Source: Cobetia amphilecti
GTDB lineage: Bacteria; Pseudomonadota; Gammaproteobacteria; Pseudomonadales; Halomonadaceae
Assembly: GCF_030010415.1 (NCBI RefSeq)
Contig: NZ_JASCSA010000004.1
Direction: 5' to 3' (one strand)
DNA length: 64,000 nucleotides
Positions 1 through 8,685 of the stretch are shown here, piece by piece (the first letter of the stretch is position 1; each line of letters starts with the position of its first letter). Position numbers and translations under genes: made by a program. Under the pieces are notes generated by a model. It did not search any database, was not told the DNA's origin, and saw only the letters and a program-made list of their open reading frames with translations.

Positions 1-654
1 GTAAGCGGTCTTGCCGCTCACCTGCAGGCATTGACGCTTGAGGCGCGCGAAGGACAGCAGCGCACGACTGTCGACGATGTCTTCCGGCGGCCGACTGACC
101 TGAGCCGCATCAGCCACCACGATGCGATAGCGCAATTGCGGCTGCAGGGTCATCCCCAGGCGCACAGGCAACAACGAGGAGGCCTCCAGCCATTGCACGA
201 TGGCGCGACTACGCTCAGGGATCGTCTGCAAGGGACACGGCGTCACGGCATGTGCCATGACGCCATCTTCGCCTGAGGGTGTCTCGCCACCCTGCGCGAA
301 TCGCCCGCCATGGGCCAACAGCTCACCGAAGGGGGTGATCGAGAGCGTCAGATCAAAACAGGAGGCATCCAGCACCCAGACCTGCATGAGGCTGTTGATC
401 AGCAGGTGATCGATCTCGATCACGCCCTCTGCCTGCGCCAGACGCACATCATGCAGCACGACCCAATCATCCCGCGTCCCCAACAAGGCATCCAGCTGGC
501 TTGCCAGCGCACGGCGACGCGCCTGACGGGCACGTATCGCACGCAGGGCCTCCAGCACCTTGTGGCGCTCTGGCGCGGCAAGCGCAGCATCCTGCGCCAG
601 CACCTCGAGCATCAGCAGGTCGTATTCCCGTGAATCGCAGTCCTTGATCAGCAT
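1..654 (-). CDS. NERD-domain (nuclease-related) protein, 3' end outside window
   Basis: An open frame of 218 codons runs from an ATG at 654 to the window edge with no stop, so the C-terminus is missing. Residues 1-55 look helical and charged. They are followed by a stretch reading DDWVVLHDVRL and, about 15 residues on, EIDHLLIN. This is the pattern of the NERD domain, a fold related to restriction-type nucleases found in bacterial proteins of mostly unknown role, often joined to helicase, kinase or zinc-ribbon modules. The expected downstream E-x-K strand is not obvious: the protein reads VWVLDAS where many members have an acidic residue, so activity is uncertain. The gene stands alone upstream of the acetyltransferase at 784-2115 on the same strand. 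The domain call rests on motif recognition only. Confidence 0.6.
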   Translation of the reverse strand, partial: MLIKDCDSREYDLLMLEVLAQDAALAAPERHKVLEALRAIRARQARRRALASQLDALLGTRDDWVVLHDVRLAQAEGVIEIDHLLINSLMQVWVLDASCFDLTLSITPFGELLAHGGRFAQGGETPSGEDGVMAHAVTPCPLQTIPERSRAIVQWLEASSLLPVRLGMTLQPQLRYRIVVADAAQVSRPPEDIVDSRALLSFARLKRQCLQVSGKTAY

Positions 655-783
655 GGGCGCCTCTGGATTAGAGCATTCATATATAACTCAGTGTAGTGCT
701 CTATTCGCAATCTTTCTTGCCTCTGACTCCGCGGGAGAATACGCCAGCGGATAGCGGGTGACAGTGACGGAGACTGAGAGTCA

Positions 784-2115
784 TCACTCCTGCGCTGTTT
801 GAGGCGCGGCCTCCCGGTAAGGCAGCATTGCCGTCACCTGCTGACGCGCCTTGCTGAGCCAACGCGCCTCCTCCTCGACCGCCTCTGCCACCGCCTCCTG
901 AAGTCCGGGATGCATCAGCCAATGCAACGACCCGGTGGCATACGCCGCGAAACCGCGGCTTATCTTGTGCTCTCCCTGGGTGCCGGGATCGAAGCGCTTG
1001 AGCCCTCGCTGCAGGCAGAATTCGAGCCCCTGGTAATAGCAGACCTCGAAGTGCAGACAGTCGGCATGGACTTCGCTGCCCCACCAACGACCATACAGGC
1101 AATCACTGCCGATCAGACACAAGGCTGCCGCCACCGGCGCGCCCTGCTCATCACGCGCCTGCACCAGCAGCAACCGCTCGGGCATGCTGCGCCTGAGCTG
1201 CTGGAAGAAATCGAGCGGCAGATAAGGGCGCTGGCCGCGCTCAAGATAGGTCATGCAGTAGCAACGGTAGAAGGCCTCGATGTCATCAGGGCCAATCTGC
1301 GCTCCCTCGAGCCTGGCCAGCGTGAAGCCTTGCTCGGCGACCTTGCGCCGCTCGCGACGGATCTCCTTGCGCCGTTTGGAGCGCAGACTCTCAAGCCAGG
1401 TGGCAAAGTCCGGCTCGCCGCGTGACTGCCAGTGATATTGCATCCCGGGACGCGAAATCAGCTCCGGAATCGCCGCCTGCCAGTCTTCCCGCTCCTGTGC
1501 CGAGACAAACAGCAGATGAAACCCGCTGTGCTCATAACGACGCAGCGCGCTACCCGGCTCAGCGGCGGGCGCGATGCCGGCCTTGAGATGCGGCCACAAC
1601 CACTCAAGCAAGGCACGTCGGGCTGCGGGCGACGTCAACTGCGACGAGGTGACAAGGCGTGGGCCATCGCTGGGAGTGAACGGCACGGCAGTCAACTGCT
1701 TGGGATAATAGCGCCCACCGGCCTGCTCCAGGGCCTCCGCCCACTGCTGGTCGAACACATATTCGCCACGCGAGTGCAGCTTGAGATAGCGCAGCAGCCC
1801 CGCCAGCAAGCGGCCGTCGGCGTCTCGCACTACCAGATGGGCAGGATGCCAGCCACTGCCGGCGCTGGCCGCACCACAGCTTTCCAGCGCGCTCAGATAG
1901 GCATGCTGCAGAAAGGGATAGTCATCGCCTGCCAGCGCATTCCATTCACTGGCGGTGAGGGCGTCGAGGGAATCCAGCACCTCCAGGCGCCAGCCCTGCT
2001 TCTCTGCGGCATCTGCGGCGCTCACAGCCTGCTGCTGGTCTGTTACCGACCCTGGCGCCGCCGGTGCCGCCGCCCCTGTCGCTGCCTCATCCTCTGCCTG
2101 CCATTGCCCTGTCAC
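784..2115 (-). CDS. FemAB/GNAT-like acyltransferase (DUF482, COG3146 family)
   Basis: This 443-residue protein belongs to the family annotated as 'peptidogalycan biosynthesis/recognition' or GNAT-family N-acetyltransferase, a FemAB-like fold with no fixed substrate. Supporting features are the aromatic-rich N-terminal domain (WNALAGDDYPFLQHAYLSAL, about residues 57-76), a basic helix with SKRRKEIRRERRKV near the centre, and a C-terminal section ending in FDPGTQGEHKISRGF, which is typical of the family. The first 40 residues are alanine- and glutamine-rich and probably disordered. The start is GTG at 2115, with GAGGAG a few bases upstream. No partner gene is obvious: the neighbours are the NERD gene downstream and a divergent DUF4190 gene. 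The family call is firm; the substrate is unknown. Confidence 0.85.
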   Translation of the reverse strand: MTGQWQAEDEAATGAAAPAAPGSVTDQQQAVSAADAAEKQGWRLEVLDSLDALTASEWNALAGDDYPFLQHAYLSALESCGAASAGSGWHPAHLVVRDADGRLLAGLLRYLKLHSRGEYVFDQQWAEALEQAGGRYYPKQLTAVPFTPSDGPRLVTSSQLTSPAARRALLEWLWPHLKAGIAPAAEPGSALRRYEHSGFHLLFVSAQEREDWQAAIPELISRPGMQYHWQSRGEPDFATWLESLRSKRRKEIRRERRKVAEQGFTLARLEGAQIGPDDIEAFYRCYCMTYLERGQRPYLPLDFFQQLRRSMPERLLLVQARDEQGAPVAAALCLIGSDCLYGRWWGSEVHADCLHFEVCYYQGLEFCLQRGLKRFDPGTQGEHKISRGFAAYATGSLHWLMHPGLQEAVAEAVEEEARWLSKARQQVTAMLPYREAAPQTAQE

Positions 2116-2194
2116 CGTACTCTCCTCATAGTCTTGCCATGCCCACCGCTGGTGCAGACATGCCGCACATCCCAGGACATGCTAGTGTGTCGTC

Positions 2195-2608
2195 ATGATG
2201 CAGGACAACGAGACCCACATGACAGAGACTCCCACGCCGCCGGACGACACGTCCACGAGCGGCTCACAGCCCCAGGGGCGCGCTCAAGAGTCCTCGCAAG
2301 GGCCCTCTCAAGGGCCTTATGCGCCGACCCCGCCCGCGCAGGACACCCACGCCAGCACGAATCTCATGGCAGTGGCCGCCTTTGCCCTGAGCGTGCTCGG
2401 CTGCCTGCTCGCGCCTGCGGCACTCGGCGGCGTCGTGTGCGGCCACATTGCGCGCAGCCAGATCCGCCGCAGTGGCGAAGCCGGTGACAGCTGGGCCCTG
2501 GCCGGACTGATTCTCGGCTATCTGCTGATCGCCCTGTCGCTGGCCGGACTGCTGATGTTCGGCGGCATGATGCTGACCATGTTCGGTATCATGGCCTTCA
2601 GCACCTGA
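2195..2608 (+). CDS. DUF4190 small membrane protein
   Basis: This 137-residue protein has a polar N-terminus of about 50 residues rich in Pro, Gln, Ser and Thr, followed by two hydrophobic segments (about residues 57-80 and 100-130). Between them lies GHIARSQIRRSGEAGDSWA, which matches DUF4190, a domain of two transmembrane helices joined by a conserved loop. The function of the family is unknown. The ATG at 2195 gives the longest frame, but an internal ATG at 2219 is equally possible because neither has a clear Shine-Dalgarno sequence. It is a stand-alone gene, read divergently from the acetyltransferase and in the same direction as pncB, which starts about 160 bases later. Confidence 0.75.
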   Translation: MMQDNETHMTETPTPPDDTSTSGSQPQGRAQESSQGPSQGPYAPTPPAQDTHASTNLMAVAAFALSVLGCLLAPAALGGVVCGHIARSQIRRSGEAGDSWALAGLILGYLLIALSLAGLLMFGGMMLTMFGIMAFST

Positions 2609-2766
2609 CCAGCGCCTGGGCACTCCTGCTTGAACGTGCAGCGCGCCTGCACGGATAATGCGTCGACATTGCTTCCCCGTGCCAGCGGGGCATGCTGCCT
2701 CTCGCAGCGCCTGCCCTGCCAGCGATTCCGGTTCCCCCGAGCCGCCTTGATACTGAGCGAGCCTCG

Positions 2767-3939
2767 ATGTTGTACTCGATTCTCGATAATGATTTCTACA
2801 AGTTCACCATGCAGAACGCCGTGGTGAAACTGTTTCCGTATGCGCGCGCTCGCTACGCCTTCATCAACCGTGGCGAGCATTCGTTCCCGCCGGGGTTCGG
2901 CGAGGCATTGCGCATCGCGGTAGACAACATGGCCGAACTGGCATTGAGCGTGGAAGAGAAATCCTTCCTCGAGCTTCACTGCCCCTTCCTGGACCCGACC
3001 TACCGCGACTTCCTGGCGGGCTTCCGCTTCGACCCCTCCGAAATCACCATCACCCAGACCGGTGATGAGCTGGAGGTGCATATAGAAGGCTACTGGTATC
3101 GCACCATCCTGTGGGAAGTCCCGCTGATGGCTATGATCAGCGAGCTCTGGTATCAACTGGGCGGGGATCAACGCGACAGCGATCAGGCCCTGCGCGACAG
3201 CACCCTGGCCAAGATCGAGCACTACAAGCGTCTCGGCATCCGCGTGGCGGAATTCGGCACTCGTCGTCGGCACTCCTACGATGTGCACGACAAGGTGGTC
3301 GCGGGCCTCAAGGACCACGGCCGCGGCTGCTTCATCGGCACCAGCAACGTGCACATGGCGCAGCGCCACGGCATCAAGCCGATCGGCACGCACGCCCATG
3401 AGTGGTTCATGTTTCATGCCGCGCGCTTCGGCTTCAAGATGGCCAACATTCTGGCGCTGGAGAACTGGGTCAAGGTCTATCGCGGTGACCTGGGAATCGC
3501 CCTGTCTGACACCTTCACCAGCCAGGCCTTCTTCAAGAGCTTCGACAAGAAGTTCGCCAAGCTGTTTGACGGCGTGCGCCACGACAGTGGTGACCCCATC
3601 GACTTCGCCGAGACCACCATCCGTCACTATGAGTCGCTGGGGATCGATCCCAAGACCAAGACCATCGTGTTCTCCGATGGTCTGGACACCGACAAGGTCG
3701 ATCGCATCGTGCGCTATTGTGCCGGGCGTATCGGCATGTCGTTCGGCATCGGCACCAACTTTACCAATGATGTCGGCCCGCAGCCGATGAACATGGTGAT
3801 CAAGATGACCGAAGCCCGTCCCGAGGGACAGGAGTGGGTGCCGGTGATCAAGCTGTCGGACGTCTCGAGCAAACACACCGGCGACCCCGACATGATTCGT
3901 CTGGCGCACCAGGTGCTGTCGCTCAAGGAGCTGGATTGA
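2767..3939 (+). CDS. pncB: Nicotinate phosphoribosyltransferase
   Basis: Cytosolic enzyme of the Preiss-Handler NAD salvage route, converting nicotinate and PRPP to nicotinate mononucleotide with ATP hydrolysis. The protein starts MLYSILDNDFYKFTMQ, the conserved family N-terminus. It carries the EFGTRRRHSYDVHDKVV and GTSNV segments and the RHDSGDP loop of the phosphoribosyl site. The frame is open further upstream, to 2692, but those residues are low-complexity and not conserved, so the ATG at 2767 was chosen. It gives 390 residues, close to the usual 390-400. It is monocistronic and followed by a strong bidirectional terminator at 4033-4069. Confidence 0.95.
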   Translation: MLYSILDNDFYKFTMQNAVVKLFPYARARYAFINRGEHSFPPGFGEALRIAVDNMAELALSVEEKSFLELHCPFLDPTYRDFLAGFRFDPSEITITQTGDELEVHIEGYWYRTILWEVPLMAMISELWYQLGGDQRDSDQALRDSTLAKIEHYKRLGIRVAEFGTRRRHSYDVHDKVVAGLKDHGRGCFIGTSNVHMAQRHGIKPIGTHAHEWFMFHAARFGFKMANILALENWVKVYRGDLGIALSDTFTSQAFFKSFDKKFAKLFDGVRHDSGDPIDFAETTIRHYESLGIDPKTKTIVFSDGLDTDKVDRIVRYCAGRIGMSFGIGTNFTNDVGPQPMNMVIKMTEARPEGQEWVPVIKLSDVSSKHTGDPDMIRLAHQVLSLKELD

Positions 3940-4032
3940 AGCGCGCTCAGCGATCGCTGAACGCCTTGCCATGGCCTCCTGCCAGAGACCTTGAAACAGG
4001 CTCATGAAATAGCTGCTAGAAAAGGCCCCATG

Positions 4033-4069
4033 AAAAAGCCCGCCCGGAAACCTCCCGGGCGGGCTTTTT
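4033..4069. terminator. Bidirectional rho-independent terminator between pncB and the DLH gene
   Basis: A 15-base arm with an A-run at 4033-4047 is complementary to 4055-4069, which ends in a T-run. The GC-rich core stem is flanked by A5 and T5, so it can end transcription from both convergent genes (pncB and the hydrolase at 4148-5014). Confidence 0.9.
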
Positions 4070-4097
4070 CATGTCGATCACCTTCAGCACCGGTGAC

Positions 4098-4156
4098 GAC
4101 GGCTCAGGTCTCGACGTCTCAGGTCTTGCAGCTCAGGCCTTGACGACTCAGGTCTT
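4098..4156. repeat. Short tandem array (14-15 bp x 4) spanning the DLH stop codon
   Basis: Four degenerate units (4098-4112, 4113-4127, 4128-4141, 4142-4156) share the core CTCAGGTCTTGAC. The TCA in each unit is TGA on the minus strand. The last unit holds the actual stop codon of the hydrolase at 4148-4150, so the stop-codon region itself has been multiplied. Confidence 0.8.
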
Positions 4157-5014
4157 GACGGACTTCTTCGGTGTCTTGAAGACCTCATTGAACAGGTTGA
4201 GCATGACCTGCCAGGAAGCCGAATCCGCGGCCGCGTCATAGCCCAGCGGCAGATCGTACTTGGCCGCCTTGGCATCCGACTCCGGATTGGTGAAGGCGTG
4301 CCTGGCGCCCGGATACTGGATCAGGGTGGTGCGCGTCTCGAGTGACTGGAAGGTCGCGACCAGCTTGTCGAGATCCTCCTGCGCCACCAGCGTATCTGCC
4401 GCGCCATTCTGGATCACGACCCGGCCGGCAAACGGCTCGGGCTCCGTCACGGCAATCGACGGGCTGCCATGGAAGCTGACGACCGCCTTGAGCGGCGCTC
4501 CGGTCAGCGCCATGTTGAGCACCACGGCACCGCCGAAGCAGTAGCCGATCGCCGCCATGCGCTCGCCATCGACTTCCGGGCGTGAGCGCAGCACCGCCAG
4601 CGCCGAATTGAAGCTGGATTCGGCCTTCGGCCAGTCACTCATCACCGCAGAGGAGAAGGCACCGGCCTCCTTGGGGTGCTCGGCCGTGCGCCCACCGCCA
4701 TACATGTCGACGGCCATGACCACGTAGCCAAGTCCTGCCAGCTGTTCGGCACGCTTGCGGGCGTAGCTGTTCAAGCCCCACCACTCATGCACCAGCAGGA
4801 TACCGGGACGGCGCCCCTGCGCCTTGGCATCGCGTGCGATCAGGCCTACGTGCTCCTCACCGTTGGCCCGATAGGTCACCGTCTCCGTCACCACCTGCGG
4901 CCCCTCGAGACGATTGACCAGCGGTACATCCTCGGCGGCCATGGCCTGTCCGGCGGAAAATACCGACTGTGCAAACAACAGGGTGCCAACGCACCAGCCA
5001 CGTAACATTCGCAT
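4148..5014 (-). CDS. Exported dienelactone-hydrolase-family protein
   Basis: This 288-residue alpha/beta hydrolase has a Sec signal peptide (hydrophobic core about residues 7-20, cleavage probably after AMA near residue 27), so it is probably periplasmic. The mature part has the dienelactone hydrolase pattern: LLVHEWWGLN (oxyanion region), the nucleophile elbow GYCFGG (cysteine nucleophile, as is typical of DLH), a late Asp, and ARHAFTN with the catalytic His. The substrate is not known for exported members. The ATG at 5014 has AAGGAG six bases upstream. Its 3' end lies inside the tandem array at 4098-4156. Confidence 0.85.
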   Translation of the reverse strand: MRMLRGWCVGTLLFAQSVFSAGQAMAAEDVPLVNRLEGPQVVTETVTYRANGEEHVGLIARDAKAQGRRPGILLVHEWWGLNSYARKRAEQLAGLGYVVMAVDMYGGGRTAEHPKEAGAFSSAVMSDWPKAESSFNSALAVLRSRPEVDGERMAAIGYCFGGAVVLNMALTGAPLKAVVSFHGSPSIAVTEPEPFAGRVVIQNGAADTLVAQEDLDKLVATFQSLETRTTLIQYPGARHAFTNPESDAKAAKYDLPLGYDAAADSASWQVMLNLFNEVFKTPKKSVKT

Positions 5015-5026
5015 CGCCTACTCCTT

Positions 5027-5062
5027 GTATGACGTGATCCACTTGCATGACGCGATCCACAA
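5027..5062. repeat. 18-bp tandem duplication in the DLH 5' leader
   Basis: Two 18-base units, 5027-5044 and 5045-5062, share ATGACGYGATCCAC and match at 14 of 18 positions. They lie immediately upstream of the ribosome-binding site of the hydrolase gene. Confidence 0.65.
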
Positions 5063-5109
5063 CCCGAGACACCGGCTGCAGGTGTGCCCGATTGATCACC
5101 GGTATTGGC

Positions 5110-7515
5110 TCAATTGTCCTCGCTCAAGGACTGCGATGCCAGCACCACCCGATCGCGACCGCTGCGCTTGGCACTGTAGAGCGCCATATCGGCACGGTGC
5201 AGGTAGCCATCCCGGGTCTCCCCCGGCAGCGGTGTCGCCACTCCCATGCTGATGGTGCAGCGCAATGTCAGCGACTTGAAGCGCACCTCCAGCGCCGCGA
5301 TCTGCTGTCGCAGGCGCTCGGCCATTCCGACACCGGTGGCGGTACCGGCATCGGTGAGCAGGACGGCAAACTCCTCGCCGCCCAGACGCGCAAAGCAGTC
5401 ATCGCGCCGCAGCTGGGCACGACACGCTTCGCCAAGACTGATCAGCACCTGATCGCCCGCCGCATGGCCGTGAGTATCATTGACGCGCTTGAAGTGGTCG
5501 ATATCAAACAGGATCAACGCCATCTGCTCCCGCGATGACGAGCTAAGCAGGGTATCGAGCGTGTCGAGGAAGCTGGCCCGGGTCATGGCGCCGGTCATGG
5601 CGTCCGTCATCGCCTCATGCTCGCGACGCTGTTCGACCAGCTTGCGCTCATGAATGTTGCGCGACACCGACAGCACGCGCTGATAACGCCCGGTGACGGG
5701 GTCCATCGAGGGCGTCGAGATCGACTCGAACCACAGCGTATGCCCAGCCTTGTGCTGAATTCTGAAGTCGATTCGAAATACCTCGCCGAGACAGGCGGCA
5801 CGATGGACCTCCTGCGCGATGCGCAGCATGTCATCGGGATGGATCAGCTGCTTGATCTCCTGGCCGATGATCTCCTGCGGGCGATAGCCGCAGAGCTTTT
5901 CCACCGAGGGGCTGATGTACTGACAGATGCCGTGGGAGTCCTCGATGCTGACCAGATCGCTGACGGAGTTGAGGATGAAGCGATAGCGCTCCTCGCTCTG
6001 GCGCAGCTCATCCTCGATACGGTATCGAGCGGTGGCATCATCACAATAGCCATTCCAGATCACACCGCCCTCGGGGGAGTCGATCACCTGCGGCAGCCCG
6101 ACACACGCCAGCCTGCGCTCCTGACCATCCGGATGCTGATAGCGTATCTCCGCCTCCCAGGGCGATTGCTGCTGGGCACTGGTCTGCAGTGACATGAGCA
6201 GCTGCTCACGCTCGCGACCCGCGATGCGTGCCAGCAGCAGCATGGGGTCGTCGATGACGGCCTGCGGGTCGAGCCCCAGCACTTGCGAGGCAACTGGCGA
6301 AAGGTAGGTATAACGCAGCTCGCCCTCCTGGCTCAGGCGACACTGGAAGACGACGCCGCGCATCTGCTGGACAAGGTTGTCCAATTGGCGCCGATGCGCT
6401 TCGCGCTGGGTGACGTCACTGAGCTTGCCGAGCACGGCGGTGACCTCTCCCGCAGGCGAGTAGCTCAGCTGCATGTCATCCTGGAGATAGCGCTTGCGCC
6501 CATCCACATGCACGAAGGCGTAACACAGACTCAGACGGCTATGGCGCTCCCGCACGGCCTCATCAAAGCGCTGCTGACAGATGGTCAGCTCATCCGGCGC
6601 CAACCGGGCCTGCCAGAGACCCGGGCTTGCCATCAGCAGGTCATGCGAGAGCCCCGTGAGCGCCTCGCTGCCTGCCGACAGATACTCCAATTCCTCTGGC
6701 GGCCATTCACCAGCGGTCGCGTAGTGCGCGCCGGGCGTCTCATCCACTCGCCGCGCCAGACGCTGCTGTTGATCGATCACATGCTCGAGACGTTGATGTA
6801 CCTGGGTGATGTCGCGCGCCATCACGGCCACCTGACGCCCCTCGTCGGCGAGCGAGCGCCCCAGACTGACCATCTGCACGGACAATCTGGATTCCCCCCG
6901 CGGCAGCGACAGGCTGATATCGCATTGCCAGGGCTCGGCTCTCTCCAGGCTACGCAGGACATGAGGGAGGTAGAGGTGCTCAAGCGAGAGGCGAGAATGC
7001 GCACAGGCCGCATCGTGATAGAGATGCCAGGCCGGGTTGGCATGACTGATCACCAGGCTTTCATCCTTGAGCAGCAGGATCGCCATCGGGTCACGGCTGC
7101 GCACCATCATCAGACGATAGGCACGCGCCAGCTGCTGCTCCTGCTCATTGGCCTTGTCACGCTGCGTGATATCCGTCACTCGTCCACACAGCGGATGCCC
7201 CACACCGGAACTCCACAGGCATTCCTCGAGCAACAACAGCTGCCCGCTGCGGTCGCGCATGCGATACGTCGTTCGCTCGACCCGCCCCATCGAGGCGCGA
7301 AAGTCACTCAATCGCTGCCGATCGGCGGTGATCACCAGCGAAAGCCAGAGCTCCGGCTGCTTGAGAAAATCCCGCACCGTATATCCCAGCAGGCGTTCCG
7401 CCGCTGCATTCATGGCAATCAGGCGCTGACCATCAGCACTGAGCGTGAACAACACATCTGCCACGACAGCATAATGATGCTGCAGCAAACGACTATCCGC
7501 GAATGATTCAGGCAA
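5110..7515 (-). CDS. Multi-PAS diguanylate cyclase
   Basis: This 801-residue cytosolic protein has no membrane segment. It holds about five PAS/PAC repeats (roughly residues 10-125, 140-250, 265-385, 390-510, 515-635; for example YLSPVASQVLGL and FILNSVSDLVSIED), followed by a GGDEF domain from about 640 to 795. The active-site loop is GGEEF at about 712-716, and an RxxD product-inhibition site (RRDD) precedes it at the right spacing. It is therefore predicted to make cyclic di-GMP from two GTP with feedback inhibition. There is no EAL domain. It starts with TTG at 7515, with AAGGGG seven bases upstream; no early ATG exists. The signals sensed by the PAS domains cannot be read from sequence. 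Confidence 0.92.
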   Translation of the reverse strand: MPESFADSRLLQHHYAVVADVLFTLSADGQRLIAMNAAAERLLGYTVRDFLKQPELWLSLVITADRQRLSDFRASMGRVERTTYRMRDRSGQLLLLEECLWSSGVGHPLCGRVTDITQRDKANEQEQQLARAYRLMMVRSRDPMAILLLKDESLVISHANPAWHLYHDAACAHSRLSLEHLYLPHVLRSLERAEPWQCDISLSLPRGESRLSVQMVSLGRSLADEGRQVAVMARDITQVHQRLEHVIDQQQRLARRVDETPGAHYATAGEWPPEELEYLSAGSEALTGLSHDLLMASPGLWQARLAPDELTICQQRFDEAVRERHSRLSLCYAFVHVDGRKRYLQDDMQLSYSPAGEVTAVLGKLSDVTQREAHRRQLDNLVQQMRGVVFQCRLSQEGELRYTYLSPVASQVLGLDPQAVIDDPMLLLARIAGREREQLLMSLQTSAQQQSPWEAEIRYQHPDGQERRLACVGLPQVIDSPEGGVIWNGYCDDATARYRIEDELRQSEERYRFILNSVSDLVSIEDSHGICQYISPSVEKLCGYRPQEIIGQEIKQLIHPDDMLRIAQEVHRAACLGEVFRIDFRIQHKAGHTLWFESISTPSMDPVTGRYQRVLSVSRNIHERKLVEQRREHEAMTDAMTGAMTRASFLDTLDTLLSSSSREQMALILFDIDHFKRVNDTHGHAAGDQVLISLGEACRAQLRRDDCFARLGGEEFAVLLTDAGTATGVGMAERLRQQIAALEVRFKSLTLRCTISMGVATPLPGETRDGYLHRADMALYSAKRSGRDRVVLASQSLSEDN

Positions 7516-7740
7516 CGTGAAACCCCTTCTCTGTCATGCGGTTTGCTCAAGAATGCCCTATCCATGGCGCTGGCAGCCAGCAGTACCCCCAACGCTTGGT
7601 TGCGCGAAGATCCGGGCAGATGACGGCATATGAACGATTGCGACCTTTGCCTTTGCGTCTGACTATCTTATCGGCAGCGCACGCGCAATGTTGTGGGCGA
7701 ATATCACGCAAGCGGCGCCGAAGGGAAAAACCCTGGATGC
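7516..7740. other. Upstream region of the diguanylate cyclase gene
   Basis: Non-coding stretch that must hold the promoter of the minus-strand cyclase gene. I see no convincing promoter boxes, repeats or hairpins, only the ribosome-binding AAGGGG close to the TTG start. Confidence 0.4.
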
Positions 7741-7772
7741 AAAAAGCCCGAAGCATAAGCTTCGGGCTTTTT
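7741..7772. terminator. Rho-independent terminator downstream of the small orphan gene
   Basis: Perfect 14-base arms, 7741-7754 and 7759-7772, with loop ATAA and flanking A5 and T5. It serves the minus-strand gene ending at 7873 and could also work on the plus strand. Confidence 0.88.
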
Positions 7773-7781
7773 GGGAGCTTG

Positions 7782-7861
7782 CCTTGATCAGACCTGGCCT
7801 TGAACAGAGCAAGCCTTGAACAGAGCAAGCCTTGAACAGAGCAAGCCTTGAACAGACTTGG
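7782..7861. repeat. 16-bp tandem array, five copies
   Basis: Five units of exactly 16 bases: 7782-7797, 7798-7813, 7814-7829, 7830-7845 and 7846-7861. The central unit is CCTTGAACAGAGCAAG, three copies are identical and the two outer ones are diverged. The CTTG and CAAG ends of each unit are complementary, so each copy can form a small hairpin. It sits between the stop of the gene at 7873 and its terminator, so it would be transcribed in the 3' untranslated region. Confidence 0.92.
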
Positions 7862-7872
7862 CCTGAAAAGAT

Positions 7873-8265
7873 CTAGCCTTGCGCGGAACGCGGCATGGCA
7901 TCGTCGATGAGCGCGGAGGACGGGGCATCAGGTGCGCCGCTGCGGCCGTCGTTGCCCTCGCCAGCCGGCTGGGCAGTAGCGCGCGGAGCCTTGCGCTTGT
8001 GACGCCGCGACTGCCTGCTGTCCTTGTCCTGCTGGGCGGAAGGCGCCTTGACCGGCAGGCGCGCCCGCAGGTGCTCGAGCAACGCGCGAAAATCGTCCGG
8101 CTCCATGCCGATGCGCTCCGCTGCGGCACTTTCCTGCCATAGCACATAGATCGCCGGCTGCTCACGCCCCAGGTCCATACCCACGACCTTGCCCTCGCGC
8201 TGGGTACGCGGGTCGCGCAAGGTAGCACCGATCAATTCATGAGCTTCGCGGATGGCATCGTGCAT
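7873..8265 (-). CDS. Hypothetical protein, about 130 residues
   Basis: I do not recognise a family. The protein begins MHDAIREAHELIGATLRD and has a short beta-type stretch (EGKVVGMDLGREQPAIYVLW). A helical part with DDFRALLEHLRARLP follows, and the tail of about 50 residues is basic then Ala/Gly/Ser-rich (SRRHKRKAPRA), probably disordered and possibly nucleic-acid binding. The ATG at 8265 has AGG at suitable spacing; a GTG at 8346 would add 27 residues. It stands alone, flanked by a 16-bp tandem array and a terminator downstream. Codon use looks like that of its neighbours, so it is probably a real lineage-specific gene. Confidence 0.55.
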   Translation of the reverse strand: MHDAIREAHELIGATLRDPRTQREGKVVGMDLGREQPAIYVLWQESAAAERIGMEPDDFRALLEHLRARLPVKAPSAQQDKDSRQSRRHKRKAPRATAQPAGEGNDGRSGAPDAPSSALIDDAMPRSAQG

Positions 8266-8346
8266 CTGAGACAGCCTGCTGTGGAAGTCGAGATAACTGC
8301 CGGAGAGTGTGCGGCAGTGTGGCAATACCTTCCCTGAATTGCGCAC

Positions 8347-8656
8347 AACAATGGATCACTCGCAGGCCATATGGCCGCCTGCATGATTTGACGTTGTCAT
8401 GACCTGGCTCACCGATAGACGCAAGGCCAACAGGTGCGAAGTGTAACACACCGCCACAGTTTCGCTAATTTCACTCGACCGTGAATTACGATGACGACAT
8501 GTTGACCACCTTTCTCGACGTATCAGTGCACGTTTCACACCACCTGACCCAACTCTGTCGCGATCGTGCTCAGAAAAGTTGCCATAAGGTCACGCCATTG
8601 ACGCAAGACAACGACACTTTGCGCCTTGAAGCGCCTCCCGCACTTTCGTGGTGCGC
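8347..8656. other. Intergenic region upstream of the orphan gene
   Basis: Lower-GC non-coding stretch holding the presumed promoter of the minus-strand gene at 7873-8265 and, at its right end, the tail of the gap transcript. Overlapping open frames here cross the gap terminator and show no conserved motif. No repeat or RNA gene was recognised. Confidence 0.4.
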
Positions 8657-8685
8657 AAAAAAAACCTCTCCCATTGGGAGAGGTT
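8657..8685 (-). terminator. Probable gap terminator
   Basis: Stem 8663-8672 with 8676-8685 (AACCTCTCCC pairing with GGGAGAGGTT) followed on the minus strand by a run of about eight T residues (8657-8664 read in reverse). It lies about 280 bases beyond the gap stop codon. Confidence 0.85.

Noticed and set aside
701..1425. Long frames overlapping the acetyltransferase gene on both strands
   Set aside because: They lie in alternative frames of a well-recognised gene; composition is high in Arg, Pro and Gly and no family motif is seen.
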